From Hsuehochloa calcarea (lineage: Eukaryota > Streptophyta > Magnoliopsida > Poales > Poaceae), in the NCBI GenBank assembly GCA_036346395.1, contig CM070606.1, forward strand, positions 15,796,915-15,860,914: a DNA stretch of 64,000 bases, given 5' to 3'. A program made the translations under genes and the position numbers. Under the pieces are notes generated by a model. The model had not been told where the DNA came from, ran no database searches, and saw only the letters and a program-made list of their open reading frames with translations. Of the stretch, positions 33,701-45,100 are shown piece after piece. Numbering within the stretch: position 1 is the stretch's first letter; each line of letters opens with the position of its first letter.

Positions 33701-34746
33701 GTCCAAGGCTTTACTGCGACGGGTAGTTGACCGACGCTTACAATGACCCAGACACAACGTATGGGTTTCTATCCATACAGGCGGCTCAGTGAGTTAATAC
33801 ACAATATTGGAAATGTCTCGTAGGACTTAGGCGTGCTAGGCATACCAAAGGAAGTGTGCTAATCATGTGGCAAAAAGGCGATGCAGCGTGTGGGTACATT
33901 GGTACACCCTGTAGGTATAAAACTATTCGAATAGCCTCGCCCTAGGTTATGGACATGCTTGGTAAGGTCGTGCAAGAACTAGACGCAACCTTTTAAAAAT
34001 TAAAATTTGACATGGTTGGCATGAATGGGTAATTCATGCTATTGTTGTGTGTGACTAATGGGTTGGTCACTTCGGGATTGTTGTTGTCATCTATCTATTG
34101 TTATATTGTTGTCATTTACGATTATTTGAACATTACAAACGGTTTTGTTAAATTGCTTTCAATCTATTACATTATTGCAAATGGAAACTTGCTTTATGCT
34201 AAAAATGAAACTTACAGCCTCGACTTCAATGAGCTTGCATGTAGTATATATACAGGTGTGTTACTCCACATGTAAGTCTTGCGAGTACATTCAAAGTACT
34301 CACCGCTTTTGCTTTACGCTTTTATTTGCAGGGGAGGAAGGTGAGCCCCAAGGGCCTCACTTTTGTGAGATGTGCTGTGGATTCGACGACTAGCTTGGCG
34401 GTCCGATCGGTTGCCTTGTGGGTTAAAGGCACACTGATTGGCTCTTTTGGTTTATAGCCATCTTATGGCACTTTTGCTTCCGCTGTTAAATTTCTTTATG
34501 TATATGTCATTTGGCCGGTCGGCCTCTCTTTTGTAATGACTATCCTTTATTTATGTTATCTTCTGGTTTGTTGTTTCTGCTTCGGTTCTATGTGAATGAA
34601 TGGAATTGATGCATGAAATTTGTAAAGAGGGTGTATCTTTGCGTTCGGGAAGTATACATGTCTCGAAGACACGGGTTATTTCGTTTGTGATGCTAGGGTC
34701 AATTGGTGACTAAGCATTACAAGCCCAATAATCCGGGGTCCTCACA
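30752..34746 (+). mobile_element. Solo LTR of a gypsy-like retrotransposon, 3,995 bp
   Basis: Starts TGTAACATCCCAAATATGGG and ends CCGGGGTCCTCACA (TG...CA) between ACAAT target duplications, so it is one complete LTR without internal domain. It carries CTATTCGAATAG (33923-33934), the GAGTAC...AGTACTC motif (34283-34301), a CAGGTAC donor-like site (about 31993) and an array of palindromic GTTGGATC...GATCAACGG words (32285-32560). A long antisense copy is at 42173-46263. No ORF in it is convincing. It arose by LTR-LTR recombination after insertion into the hAT element. Confidence 0.9.
32285..32565. repeat. Array of imperfect palindromes ACCGTTGGATCnnAGATCAACGGT
   Basis: Variants at about 32286, 32358, 32407 and 32536 (for example ggaccgttggatccaagatc then aacggtcc). 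Each can fold on itself. The antisense LTR copy has more units (44290-44640, 45583-45610). The array lies in the probable U3 part of the LTR. Confidence 0.75.
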
Positions 34747-34751
34747 ACAAT
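34747..34751. repeat. Target site duplication ACAAT, right of solo LTR
   Basis: Exact copy of 30747-30751. Confidence 0.9.
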
Positions 34752-34799
34752 ATTGATGTGAACTTGATGTATGCATTATTTGTGTGATGACTGATGAGT

Positions 34800-34990
34800 A
34801 TGCTCATGAGCGATGGGTACCATGGGCGATGGGTACCCGTGGGCGACGGGCATGGACGAGTTTGCGGGTAAACGGGTATGCCCGCGGGCGACGGGTACCC
34901 GCGGGCGACGGACGGGTATGGGCGAGGTTTTTCGCCCGTCGTCCTTCGCGGGTATACCCGTGGGGAATTCGGGTCGCGGCATGCGGTATG
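34800..34990. repeat. Right subterminal CGGGTA/TACCCG motif cluster of hAT
   Basis: Dense repeats: cgatgggtaccatgggcgat, gggtacccgtgggcgacggg, gcgggtaaacgggtatgccc, cgggtacccgcgggcgacgg, gggtatacccgtgggg. Several are perfect palindromes (gggtaccc, gggtataccc). They match the word type near the left end. Confidence 0.8.
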
Positions 34991-35017
34991 GCGAGCACTA
35001 CCCGCACCACCGCGCCG

Positions 35018-35038
35018 ATTGCCATCCCTACTCCCCGT
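35018..35038. repeat. hAT right inverted repeat and target duplication
   Basis: ATTGCCATCCCTA (35018-35030) followed by CTCCCCGT (35031-35038), after which the PF04195 ORF resumes. Confidence 0.92.
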
Positions 35039-35419
35039 CGACCCCAGCAGACCGCATCACCCACTCAAACACCCCAAGCTTCACAAGGGAGTTCGGCGTC
35101 AGCTGGGCTAGCTCCACCCGATAAAGTTGCAACACGCAGCTGACCAACTCGACGCAGGAAATCGGAGGCCGGCGTCCAGAAAAGCAACGAAGACGACAGG
35201 CTCGTCTTCCCGAGGCGCCGGCACCGTCTCCATCCCGGGGGCTCGCGTGAGAGATAGGTCAGCAATCTTTCCCTCGCCCCGAAGCGACCAGAAGATCTGC
35301 GGCGTCACCAACGAGCGGCCCATCTTGTCCGTGTGGGCCATCGAGACTCCGCCGTCTCGGGAACATCTAAGGAAAGGAGGGCAAAGAACCATCAAAGACC
35401 GTATATGACTGGGGCGCAC
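35039..35419 (-). pseudogene. PF04195-like ORF, copy 3, N-terminal piece
   Basis: Minus strand encodes MAHTDKMGRSLVTPQIFWSL, GKIADLSLTRAPGMETVPAP, VVFVAFLDAGLRFPASS, and in another frame the C-terminal continuation up to the hAT insertion. Together with 26531-26788 it is one ORF cut in two. TATA box at 35426-35435. Confidence 0.75.
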
Positions 35420-35425
35420 CCCACC

Positions 35426-35435
35426 CTATTTATAG
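35426..35435 (-). promoter_or_regulatory. TATA box of PF04195-type element, copy 3
   Basis: Minus-strand CTATAAATAG with the same flanking words as copies 1 and 2. Confidence 0.6.
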
Positions 35436-35639
35436 CCATGCTAGGCGCGCAAAACGATGCGGCACAGAAGCCGAAGAGACGCGCACCAGTCACCGACCGA
35501 CACGTGTGCCCTAGGAGAGCGAACTATTCCGCCTCATTAAATGGCATGGCACCCAACCGAGGCCAATTAAGGCACAGAACCCAATATGACGCCATAAAGA
35601 CAGTTCAGCAAGCTAACAGCACAAAGACGCTTCGCCAGG

Positions 35640-36120
35640 CCGAAGGGGACGGTGTGCCTGTACCCTTCGGGAAGAACGACGCGGTTTCAGCCACAGCGAA
35701 GCAGGACCTCGACCGCGAGGGGCTTGTCGTAGGGGCGGCCCTACTGACTCCAATGGCCCCTGGCCAGAGGGCACCTAGTGTCCTGCGAGACCCGAAGCTA
35801 CCCAGAGCCCCGCGAGGCCCGGAGCAAGATAGGCCGTACCTCGGGGTGAACTCAAGCTCCCTGAGGGTCCCTGAGCATCGCGAGGCGAGAGCAGCAGGCC
35901 CTCCGGATCACCTCCGGGGCAGACCCAGAGCCCCGCGAGCCCCGGAGCAGCAAGCCCTCCGGGTCACCTTCGGGAGCCCCCCCCCCCGAGGGTCCCCGGA
36001 GCCCTACGAGGCCCGGAGCAGCAGGCCCTCTGGGTGCACCCGAAGCTCCACCGGAGGGTCCCAGAGCCCCGCGAGGCCCGAAGCAGCAGGCCCTCTGGGC
36101 TAGCTCTGGAGAAAACCAAG
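35640..36120. repeat. GC-rich imperfect repeat block, copy 3
   Basis: Same repeat composition as 5180-5720 and closer to that copy than to copy 2. Contains a run of C (35978-35990 region). ORFs here, including the long plus frame 35333-36103, look like composition artefacts. Confidence 0.72.
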
Positions 36121-36291
36121 GCGATCGCTCCGAGCTTGAGATGGGTAGTGCACTAGCTAGGTGGACCAGGCCTAGGGGTACCCAACGTGGACCAAAGCCT
36201 AAGCGTAGGGGGGAATGTCCCTGCAGCCCCTACGCGTACAGTGCCGCCATAGGATTAGAATGGTAATGTAAAGACCCCCTCTTGGGGGGGG

Positions 36292-36301
36292 CTATAAATA
36301 G
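36292..36301 (+). promoter_or_regulatory. Plus-strand TATA box, copy 3
   Basis: GGGGGGGCTATAAATAGGGGCC, 857 bases from the opposing minus TATA box (copies 1 and 2: 855 and 818 bases). Confidence 0.5.
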
Positions 36302-36329
36302 GGGCCACCCCCCTCATGTAAAAGGGAGA

Positions 36330-39300
36330 CAAAAGCCCTAACTTTTCGAAGCAATACAAATACACATTTCTCATCACCAGCTGGTCCCTTCTCCTGAGGA
36401 CCCCCGCGGATCCTCTGAGCTTATCCGGGGTCCCCCTTTTCTACTGTATAACCTGTTTGCTACGATAGTTCCCTATATATATTGCCCATTGGGCCTCTTC
36501 AATATACAACAGAGCAATATTCATAACAAACACAACATATAAATTCAACACCATTACTACCCTGGCTAAGCACGAAGAGAGTAGGCTACGAGTACTAAAT
36601 CTCCTATCGTAGAAGCATATGCAATCTGACTACGTAGCGCAACAGTATGTATAGGAAAATATAGAGCGTGACACAAGGAAATGCAAGCAAACCTAACATC
36701 ATCCAACATAACTGGATAGTGGTAAAAAGCAGACAGGAAAATCTGGATCGAGATATGCGCTAATGTAAGCAAAGGAAAAGGCACACGCGCAAACATAAGC
36801 AAACAAGCAGATCCGGAAAAAATGAGACTACCTCCTGAGGCACAATGTCCTGTACCACAATAAGTGCTGCAATCTGGACATGATGTGCCAACCTGTAATC
36901 AACCTCTTAAGATGACGAACCTGCGAGGGAGAAGGCGTAAGCAATAATCGTAAGAACAGAACAAGCACTAAACCAAACGACAAGAAGGTAGGGACGATTT
37001 TCTGGAATTAAAACCACTAACACTGCTTAATGTTTATCCGCAGTGGTCGTGTGCTGGACAGCCATAGCCCCAGGAAATCAAGGGCGTATAAGGCGGTAGT
37101 TATTAGAAGCTCGAAAGGTGGAAACATGACAATTTTTAAGCTGTAAGACCTACGAAAGAGTACGCGTAATCAACAATGGTAAGAACAGAAACGATGGACA
37201 CAGCTTTGGCTAGTGAAGTGCTTTATGCTCAACTACATGTTTGACTAATAAAAGATCTCACAATGGTTTTCTATCTTAATGAGCCAATCAAAATAATGAT
37301 TAAAGAAAGTTTTGAGTTAAATCTCCACCAGGCCATGCAGTTCGTATAGGAATAGCTATAGCAACATAGATTATCACCGATAACAGGTTACACATGAGCA
37401 TCATTCATTCGGTTCTGTTGCAGTAGCAGCCTATGAGCAATTAACAAAACAACCCGCATACCAGCAGCACAACACATTTGTACCAAAAAAATGCAGATCA
37501 GTAAACCTGTGTAACTGTAGAAATCAATTATAAAAGAGAAAATGAAGTAAGCCATTTGCTAGTGTTGACTTGAGTATTGATTGCATGACGCCTTGCATAT
37601 ACAATATAAACAATAGGCCAGTTCTACAAAACACTATAATATACATTGAATTCATGAGTCACGACATTAGACTGTTGAGCTAACCATATCAACTCATGGT
37701 ATAGAACTTCCATGTTGCCAGAAGTTGAATAAGTCAAGCTAAATTTTAGAAAGTGAAGATGCCTGGGTTTAAACAAATAGATAACAAACAGAAACCAAAG
37801 GATAAAAGGAAAACAGACTCAGGTTTTAGTTGATTTTTACTGTGATATGTAACGTAAGGTGGACCGACCTCATCAGTTTTAGCCTGTACAACGAAAATAT
37901 GACTCCTTTTCTCCTCGAGGATTTTAACATTTCCTTGCAACTGCTTTTCTAGATCAATTGACTCATCAAGCTTTGAGACATATATCCTTTTACTCTCATG
38001 TGAGTGCAGGCTTCAGGACAGTTTTGTAACTGGTACTTAGGATCTCAGCTGGGGTGGATCCTTTTGCGTTTAGCATGTACTGGAAATTAATACCAGGTCT
38101 AAATCTGAAAAATGGCACAGCAGTGTCTGACAATAAGGCAAGAAGGTCAGGATATAATTTGAGGTAATAGAAGGAACTTCTAAAGCAAAATGCAGGCAAT
38201 AAAACCGCAATAAAAAGGAACAAGGTCAGGATATAATTTGAGGTAATAGAAGGAACTTGTAAAGCAAAATGCATGCAATAAAACCACAATAAAAAAAGGG
38301 TACTTCCGATCTTGATCTTTGTTTGCTTCGGTGTACAATTTCTAAAAATATATAGGAATTGTACTTTTAAAAATCATAATACCTGGTCACTGGCTGATCA
38401 CAAGGACTGGAACACACAAAGGAAAAAAGAGCAAGAAAGCGTTTGAGCGTAACTGAGCCGGAGTACCAAATGTTGTAGCACTAATAATGGAGTGCCAAAG
38501 GGAAAGTTGATGGCAATGCTGGTCTGTTTTGAAGCAACCAGTGGCTCGAAAAGACTCTGTCGAGAAGAAAGTGCTAAATGTGTTTCTGCAATGCTGAAAG
38601 TATGAAGCAGCAGCGGTGACATGTCAATTATGGTGATGTAAATGTTAAATATTAGAGTAGTATTACAGAGAACGTGATGTGGAGGGGGCGGTGTGCGGTC
38701 TAGTGCCTGAAGATACAAGTAGACATTGTCAGAAGCAGAAAATAGTGGAGCCAATTTTACCAGATAGGTATAGAAATGGTTGTAATTTAATGGGAATGCC
38801 AGATTGGCGGCACAACTATACGTAAATTACCACGAAACCTCATATTATGTGCTTCATGTAAGCAATTAGTACATGAGTAAATTAGTACCAGTTCTTATCG
38901 GATAACAGGAAACTCATTAATATACATGGTGTGCCTTGTGACTGACTAAATTTTAGATTTACTTTTTCAATTAGTGTGACATCATTTTAGCTTGACAGAT
39001 TGCTACTGGTGTTATATCGACATGATATATCTCAACTAATAAACTACTTCTTTGGCCAACTTTTACCTGAACAATAAGATTCAAATATTATGCCAGTAAA
39101 AAAGGGGAAGAACATGCCGAATATACCTCAACTAATAAATTACTTGTTTTGGCCTACTCTTTACATGAACAATAAGATATGTATACTATGCCGGTAAAAA
39201 AAGGGAAAGAACATGTAGGCATCATATAAACATTAAAAAAAGAGGAACGACCTCACCCGAAACCATTTCTGTTTTTTTTTTGATGCCGTGTGATCAAGTA

Positions 39301-39838
39301 ACCTAGGTACTCTGTTATACTTATGCATCACTCATTATCACGAACAAACAGATGCAACTTTTTTTTTGTAAGTAGTGTGCCTGGCTGTGAATTGTGATAA
39401 TTAAAGTGGAGAATATGCACATGCTATGCCATTAGTTTACCTAAGATTCAAAATCATAAAGACCACATGTTCAAATGCTATGCACTTACCTAAATGTCGA
39501 CTTTCTCACTAATAACTTCTCTTATGTAGAGATCCCACACCTGAAAAAACATAGATGCATACATGAGATCACTGGATTCCATACAAGGTCTGAAAAATTT
39601 AATGTCATTCAGAGGGCTGTTCACTAACCTCAGGGGCCCTATATCCTAATGTTGTAGGCTTCCTAATGATATCCTCCTCAATCCCCATCTCTTCTGGCCT
39701 GTCAAAGCATTTATGATTTGTTGATGTGCTTCAAAATCACATTGTTTCCATGCACCATCTAATCCAAGAAAAACATTTTCAGATCTCATAGCCCTACAGA
39801 ATACAGAAAAGAGGCAGAATGTAAGGTGACAGCACATT
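36330..39838 (-). pseudogene. NAK/AAK1-type protein kinase gene fragment, copy 3
   Basis: Collinear with copy 2 from the TATA downstream region to 'gtgacagcacatt' at 39838. It has the activation-segment exon (39629-39793), the coiled-coil-like segment near 37885-37970 (ESIDLEKQLQGNVKILEEKR) and the 61-nt exon near 36832-36892. Small indels distinguish it from copy 2. At 39838/39839 it is joined to a pentatricopeptide-repeat fragment on the same strand. Confidence 0.65.
39629..39793 (-). pseudogene. Kinase activation-segment exon, copy 3, frameshifted
   Basis: Same exon as 21699-21864 but one base shorter: a G is lost in the DFG codon region, so SENVFLGLDGAWKQCDF is followed by an out-of-frame tail. 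Splice-type flanks AG and GT are kept. Confidence 0.75.
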
Positions 39839-39925
39839 CACCAATACATTATACGCCATGACCGTTGGCTAGCACCCAGACTTGCACATTTCGTCAAACA
39901 GCTTGAAAGCATCCTCTGCCCGCCC
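39839..39925 (-). pseudogene. Pentatricopeptide repeat (PPR) gene fragment
   Basis: One minus frame reads FGRAEDAFKLFDEMCKSGC, a stop (TAG), then PTVMAYNVLVN. The pattern A..LF.EM...G..P....YN.L. is the 35-residue PPR repeat of plant organellar RNA-binding proteins. Only about one repeat is present, with an in-frame stop, and it abuts the kinase fragment. The upstream GC-rich part (39926-40150) may be the same gene's 5' end (Ser/Pro-rich, transit-peptide-like), but this is inference. Confidence 0.6.
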
Positions 39926-40915
39926 AAACGCGAGGCAGGAGAAGTGGGAGGAGGAAGGGATGGGAGCCTGTGTGTGTGGTCCTCGAGAAGGAGGGGTTGG
40001 ATTGTGGGTGGAGGGAGGAGAGGAGGCCGGGGAAGAGGAGTCGGGTTGGTGCCGTGGAGGAAGAGGAGGGTGGGGCGGCCGTGATCGTCGGCGAGGAGCT
40101 CGAAGACGGGGCCCAGAGAAGGTGCGGGAGAGCTCCTGGGGTTAGAGCAGACGGCGACGAGGAGAGGAAGCCCAGGAGCGCCCAGAGGCCGAGAAGCAGG
40201 GAGGCGGAGTGGAGGAAGCGGCAGACGGCCAGGAGGAGGCGTCTATGGCGGTGCGCCTGGCGAGGAGGTGGGAGGGGGAAAGGAGCGCAAAAAAAAATCC
40301 GACGTCTCTTTACCGTTAGGATTTCTTCAATATGCCCATAGCGCCTCCGACATGGAATTTTCAACAAAAATTTGAGTAAATTAACAACAACATAAATTTT
40401 GACGCTACAATGAATTCGATCATTTTGTCTCTGCATATCAGCTACTTCGAATAAAATAGAATACTTGTAGCATTCAGGTATTTGGAATGATTTTCTGTGT
40501 AAAATCTAAAAAAATATGGGTAAGGTACAGAGAAAATGTCTAAGTTTCCAGAAAGATCTACATCTAGTTATTTTGTATAGTAATCTATATCTAGTTCAAC
40601 TTTACAAATTTGTACTTTGCACAACGATACCAAGATGCAGTTAGCACAAGGATTTAACTTGATTATACAGCTAAAACGCTTACGGTGTATCTGAAGTAGA
40701 CGGAAGACAAAATTGCATCAATACAATATGTTGTACTTAAACTTGCAAATACCGACAATTAAAAGTGACAATTTACCACTTCTACTTTAGATTTGTTTGC
40801 ATGAGTTGAAATTTCTCACTGGTTCCCAAATATTAAGCGGTAAAACATTATCAACATTTTAAGAGGCAAAGGTGGAAAAGTACAGAGATCAATGGTGCAA
40901 TTGTCTCAAACGAAT
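39926..40915. repeat. Dispersed repeat, copy of about 1135-2120 plus 2446-2510
   Basis: Matches the left-hand copy but lacks the MITE. At about 40,856-40,870 it reads 'cattttaagaggcaaagg', the empty site of the 2121-2442 MITE. Overlapping GC-rich ORFs (39882-40145 plus, 39894-40436 minus) show no domain beyond the PPR piece. Confidence 0.7.
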
Positions 40916-42172
40916 TTTCAGTATAAAGCAATATTTCTTTTGAAGTACAAGTAGTAGATTGAAATGGCAAGTGAGCAAACATTTTTGACACTTTAAATAA
41001 CAGCGAGTACACAATATTAGACAACATCTAAACAACAACTGGTGGCTGCCCTCAGCTCACAAACATAGCATGAGGCCATTCTCAATGCCACACGATCAAG
41101 TTTTAAAGTTAAAATATTAAGTCTAACTCTTGCAAGTCCAATCCCAAGTGTGTCCATAACACAGGACGAGGCTATTCGAATAGTTTATACCCTGCAAGGC
41201 TATACCAATATACCCACACGCCAGATAGCTTCTTTTGCCACCGGATAAAGCACATTTTCGAAAGTATGTCAGCAAGGCTAAGTCCCACGAGACGTTTCCA
41301 ATATAATGTATTAACTACGAGCCGCCCGTATGGATGGAAACCCATAGATTGTGTCGGAGTCACCGGTAGCGCAATAACTACGATGCCCCTCGGGGTAGGG
41401 AGCCTAAACCCAGAACCCATCCCGCACATTCAACAAAAACAGAATATTTTTTAAAAGAACAACAACCACCATGCGACCCGAAGCTAACACACGCTAAAGT
41501 ACTAAGTCAAGAGAGGTCCTCTATCCCTCTCAAGTGGTTAGCACGCAAAAATGCTTAGTTTTGGCGAAACAAGATGTTCAATTCTTGTTGACCGAGGCAA
41601 GATATCCATACACCCAACAACGCATCATCCAACCACTCGCCCCAATCTAAATCATTTCATTTGTATTTTTAGTTTTCAAATTAATATAGCACATGGTGCT
41701 GGACATAGCATAATAAAATGATTTGTGTGATCAAGGTTATCGGCAAAGTCAATAACCGTCTAATTCTATCGGAATCTAAGTATGACTAAGCATCAATTCG
41801 CATAAACATGTATAGACTCTATAACATCCACCGAGCACTAACATCCGCGGGAATAATAACTCAGGTCTAGTGGCAAGGAATAAACATTTGCTATAGCTCA
41901 TGCATCTAATAAGAATAACTACCTCTAACAAAAAATAATCATTCAAGTAGAACACGCATACATACAAGTTGCAAACAAGATATTTTGTAACGAAAGTAAT
42001 AGGATCAATATGATCAAAGGGGGGCGGGGTTGCTTGCCTTATTGAAGATAATCCACTTGCTGCTGTTGAGGATCAAGTTTCTACTCGTTCGGATCTTCGT
42101 AATCTAACGTTCGAATACGAAAAGCAAATAAGAACGTATAACACCAAATATATCCAAAAATTAAAAATTGTA
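40916..42172 (-). mobile_element. Gypsy-like LTR fragment, minus orientation
   Basis: Carries CTATTCGAATAG at 41172-41183 and the wording of the antisense LTR at 42700-43300 in the same order, but is clearly diverged from it. 41641-42172 is nearly identical to 1-532. It is cut at 42172 where the long antisense LTR begins. Confidence 0.65.
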
Positions 42173-45100
42173 ATGCTTAGTCACCAACTAACCCTAGCAT
42201 CACAAACAAAATAACCCGTGTAGCCGAGACATGTATACTTCCCAGAAATGCAGTATACACACCTCTTTACAAAAAGTCATGCATCAATTCCATTCATTCA
42301 CATAGAACCGAAGCAGCACTTAACAAATCAAAAGACATACATAGTAAGGTTATTACAAAAGAGAGGCCGACCGGCCAAAAGACAGAATATTAAGTAAATA
42401 GACAGCGAAAGCGAAATGCCATAAGATGGCGATAAACAAAAGAGCCAATCAGTGTGCCTTTACCCACAAGGCAACCAACCGGGCCGCCAAGCTAGTTGTC
42501 GAACCCGAAGCACATTTCACAAAAGTGATGCCCTTGGGGCTCACCTTCCTCCTCTGCAACAAAACATTTGAGCAAAACAATATTTAGATGACAACAACAT
42601 CCTGGAAGTGACTAACCCAATAGTCACCACAACAATAGCATGAATTACCCATTCATACCACACATGTCAAGTTATAATAAAAAGGTTGTAGTCTAACTCT
42701 TGGAAGATCTCCCCAAGCGTGTCTATAACCTAGGACGAGGCTATTCGAATAGTCTTGTACCCTGCAGGGTGCACCAATGTACCCACACGTCAGACCACCT
42801 CTTTTGCCATTAGATTAGCACACTTCCTTTGGTATGCCGGCAAGGCTGAGTCCTATGAGACATTTCCAATGGATGATGCTAATTAAGAGCCGCAACCCAC
42901 AAGAGAAAGACACATTAGCCGACTACGGTACCGATCTGCTAATGCTCCCCTCACATCACAACACAGTTTTAAAACACCCACCGGCCAGCTCATAATTAAC
43001 ACCTCCCAAAGTACTTAGCCAAGAGAGGTCTCATATCCCTCTCGCGTGGTTAGCACGCAAAATTGCTTGTTTAGTGTAACAAGATGTTCGGTCCTTGATG
43101 ACTTAGACACCATTCCAGTCACACCAAAAGATCACACCAACATACCATTGTGCCCAAGTCTAAAACCGTTTTATTTTTCAGTTTTTGACTTTACAAATTA
43201 ACAAAGCACAAGTGCTGGACATAATGGAATAATAATTAGATTTGTATGATCAAGATCATCGACTAAGTCAATGACCGCCCATTACTACCGATAGCTAAGC
43301 ATGTCTAAGCATAATGACTCACAACCTACTAAGTGACAAGAGCTCATCCAACGAACTCCAATCATAGCAAATAACTTAGGCTCAGGTAGTAGAGAGTAAT
43401 CATTTATCTACAGAGTATGCAACTATAGGATCAACTAACCATAATTTAACACAAAATAGCAATGCATACATACAAGTTGAAATCAATATATTAGACTTGA
43501 AAATACTGGGATTAACATGATCAAACTGCTTGCCTTGCTGAAGTTGCTCGTTAAGTTGCTGAGGATCACTTTCGTTATCAATGTGCTGGTCGGAACCTAA
43601 CGAAAGAGCCAAAAAGAACCGATAAGGCAAGAAATACCGAAAAGATTCAAAAACCAACTTCAGCGAAAAGCTCTGAAATTTCTACAGTAGCAAGAGAATA
43701 ATTTTTAAAGAATTTAGCAATGAGAACCAATTGATTTGGATTCTCAATGCAAAAGTTATAATCAAAACAATTCTGCTCAACTAGGAAAATACAATCGGTT
43801 ACTATTCACCCTACTAAATCATTTGGAAAAATTTCCAGAAAGGTTTTGCAACCGAAGTTTTTACAGTAAATCAAGCACCTTATAAGATGAATAACCCAAT
43901 TGGATTCATCTCATTTGGGGCTGGAATGATTTAGTTATGAGTTTTCAAAGTTATACCCATTTTTCTATGAAAAGATAATCAATTAATGCTCATTTTCCAA
44001 TTTCACCTTCTCTGCGAAAGTGACAAGGTTGAAACCTATTTTAAAATAAAGTTCATTAAGAATGAAAAATATCAAAAGTGGTTTCACTGTTTTTGGATTT
44101 AAACTGGATTAGTTATGCATTTTGGAAATTAATACTATTTTTCAGTTTACAAATAAATGCTTACGGGGTTTTCCTTTAAATCCCTCCCGGAAAAGCCGGG
44201 AACGAAACTGGACCAATGATCTTGAATCAGATGGCCCACACGCACGGGAGTGCAGCGCATGCGCACGGCTCACCACTCTACCGTTGGATTCGGATCCAAA
44301 GCTCACGCGGATCGAATCGCCGGGCGGTCCGAACGTTCACGCAGATCCGAACCGTTGATCTTGGATCCAACGGTCCCCGATCAAGACGCTGCGGACGGTC
44401 CGAACGCTCACTCGGATCCGAACCGTTGATCCTAAGATCGACGGCAAAGACGCGCGAGCGCGGTCGGTCCGAGTGTTTGAATCAACATGGGGCGTTGATC
44501 CCGGATCCAACCGCCCGAACGTTCGCGCAGATCCGAACCGTTGATCTTGGATCCAACGGTCCACGTGGATCGCACCGTTCGGGCGGTCCGAACGTTCACT
44601 CAGATCCGAACCGTTGACCTAAGATCCAACGGTCCGAAGTGAACGACGTTATCCGCTCGCGTACAGACCGTCCGACAAAAACCCGACGGTAAAGAGAAGC
44701 TCGCCGCCGGCGACTCAAGCGACGACAGCGCAAGCCGAGGCCACCTACAGGTGCGCAATAGCGATGCGCACCCGATGGTACCGACCACACCTCCGGTGGT
44801 GGACCAGAACGGCGGCGCGACGGCGAGGGGCGGTGGTGCTATGCACGGCCAAAAACGAAAACGAACAAATGCTTCGCAGCCATCCTAGTAAGCAAGTGTC
44901 AGAGCATCTAGGGACTACCGAGGGGTTACCTGAGGGGTGAGGAGGAGCAGAAAATGTTGGAGCTGCTCCAGCGACGAAGAGAGGGCTTTTCGGCAGAAAG
45001 AGGGAGAATTCAAATTCCAGCTGCTACCTGAGGGTACAAGCCACAATGAGTGAGGGTTAACAATCACAGTGGTGCGAGGCAACTGAGGGAGCAAGAACTG

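Larger units (their letters stand above)
26797..35030 (+). mobile_element. hAT transposon, 8.2 kb (about 4.2 kb without its nested LTR)
   Basis: Terminal inverted repeats TAGGGATGGCAAT (26797-26809) and ATTGCCATCCCTA (35018-35030) match over 13 bases. An 8-bp duplication CTCCCCGT flanks them, the hAT signature. Both subterminal regions are rich in CGGGTA/TACCCG words. Inside are a GC-rich leader, a 159-bp tandem repeat, a decayed transposase gene (28866-30429) and a 4.0-kb solo LTR. Insertion into copy 3 of the PF04195 ORF is proved by the uninterrupted copies 1 and 2. Confidence 0.93.
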
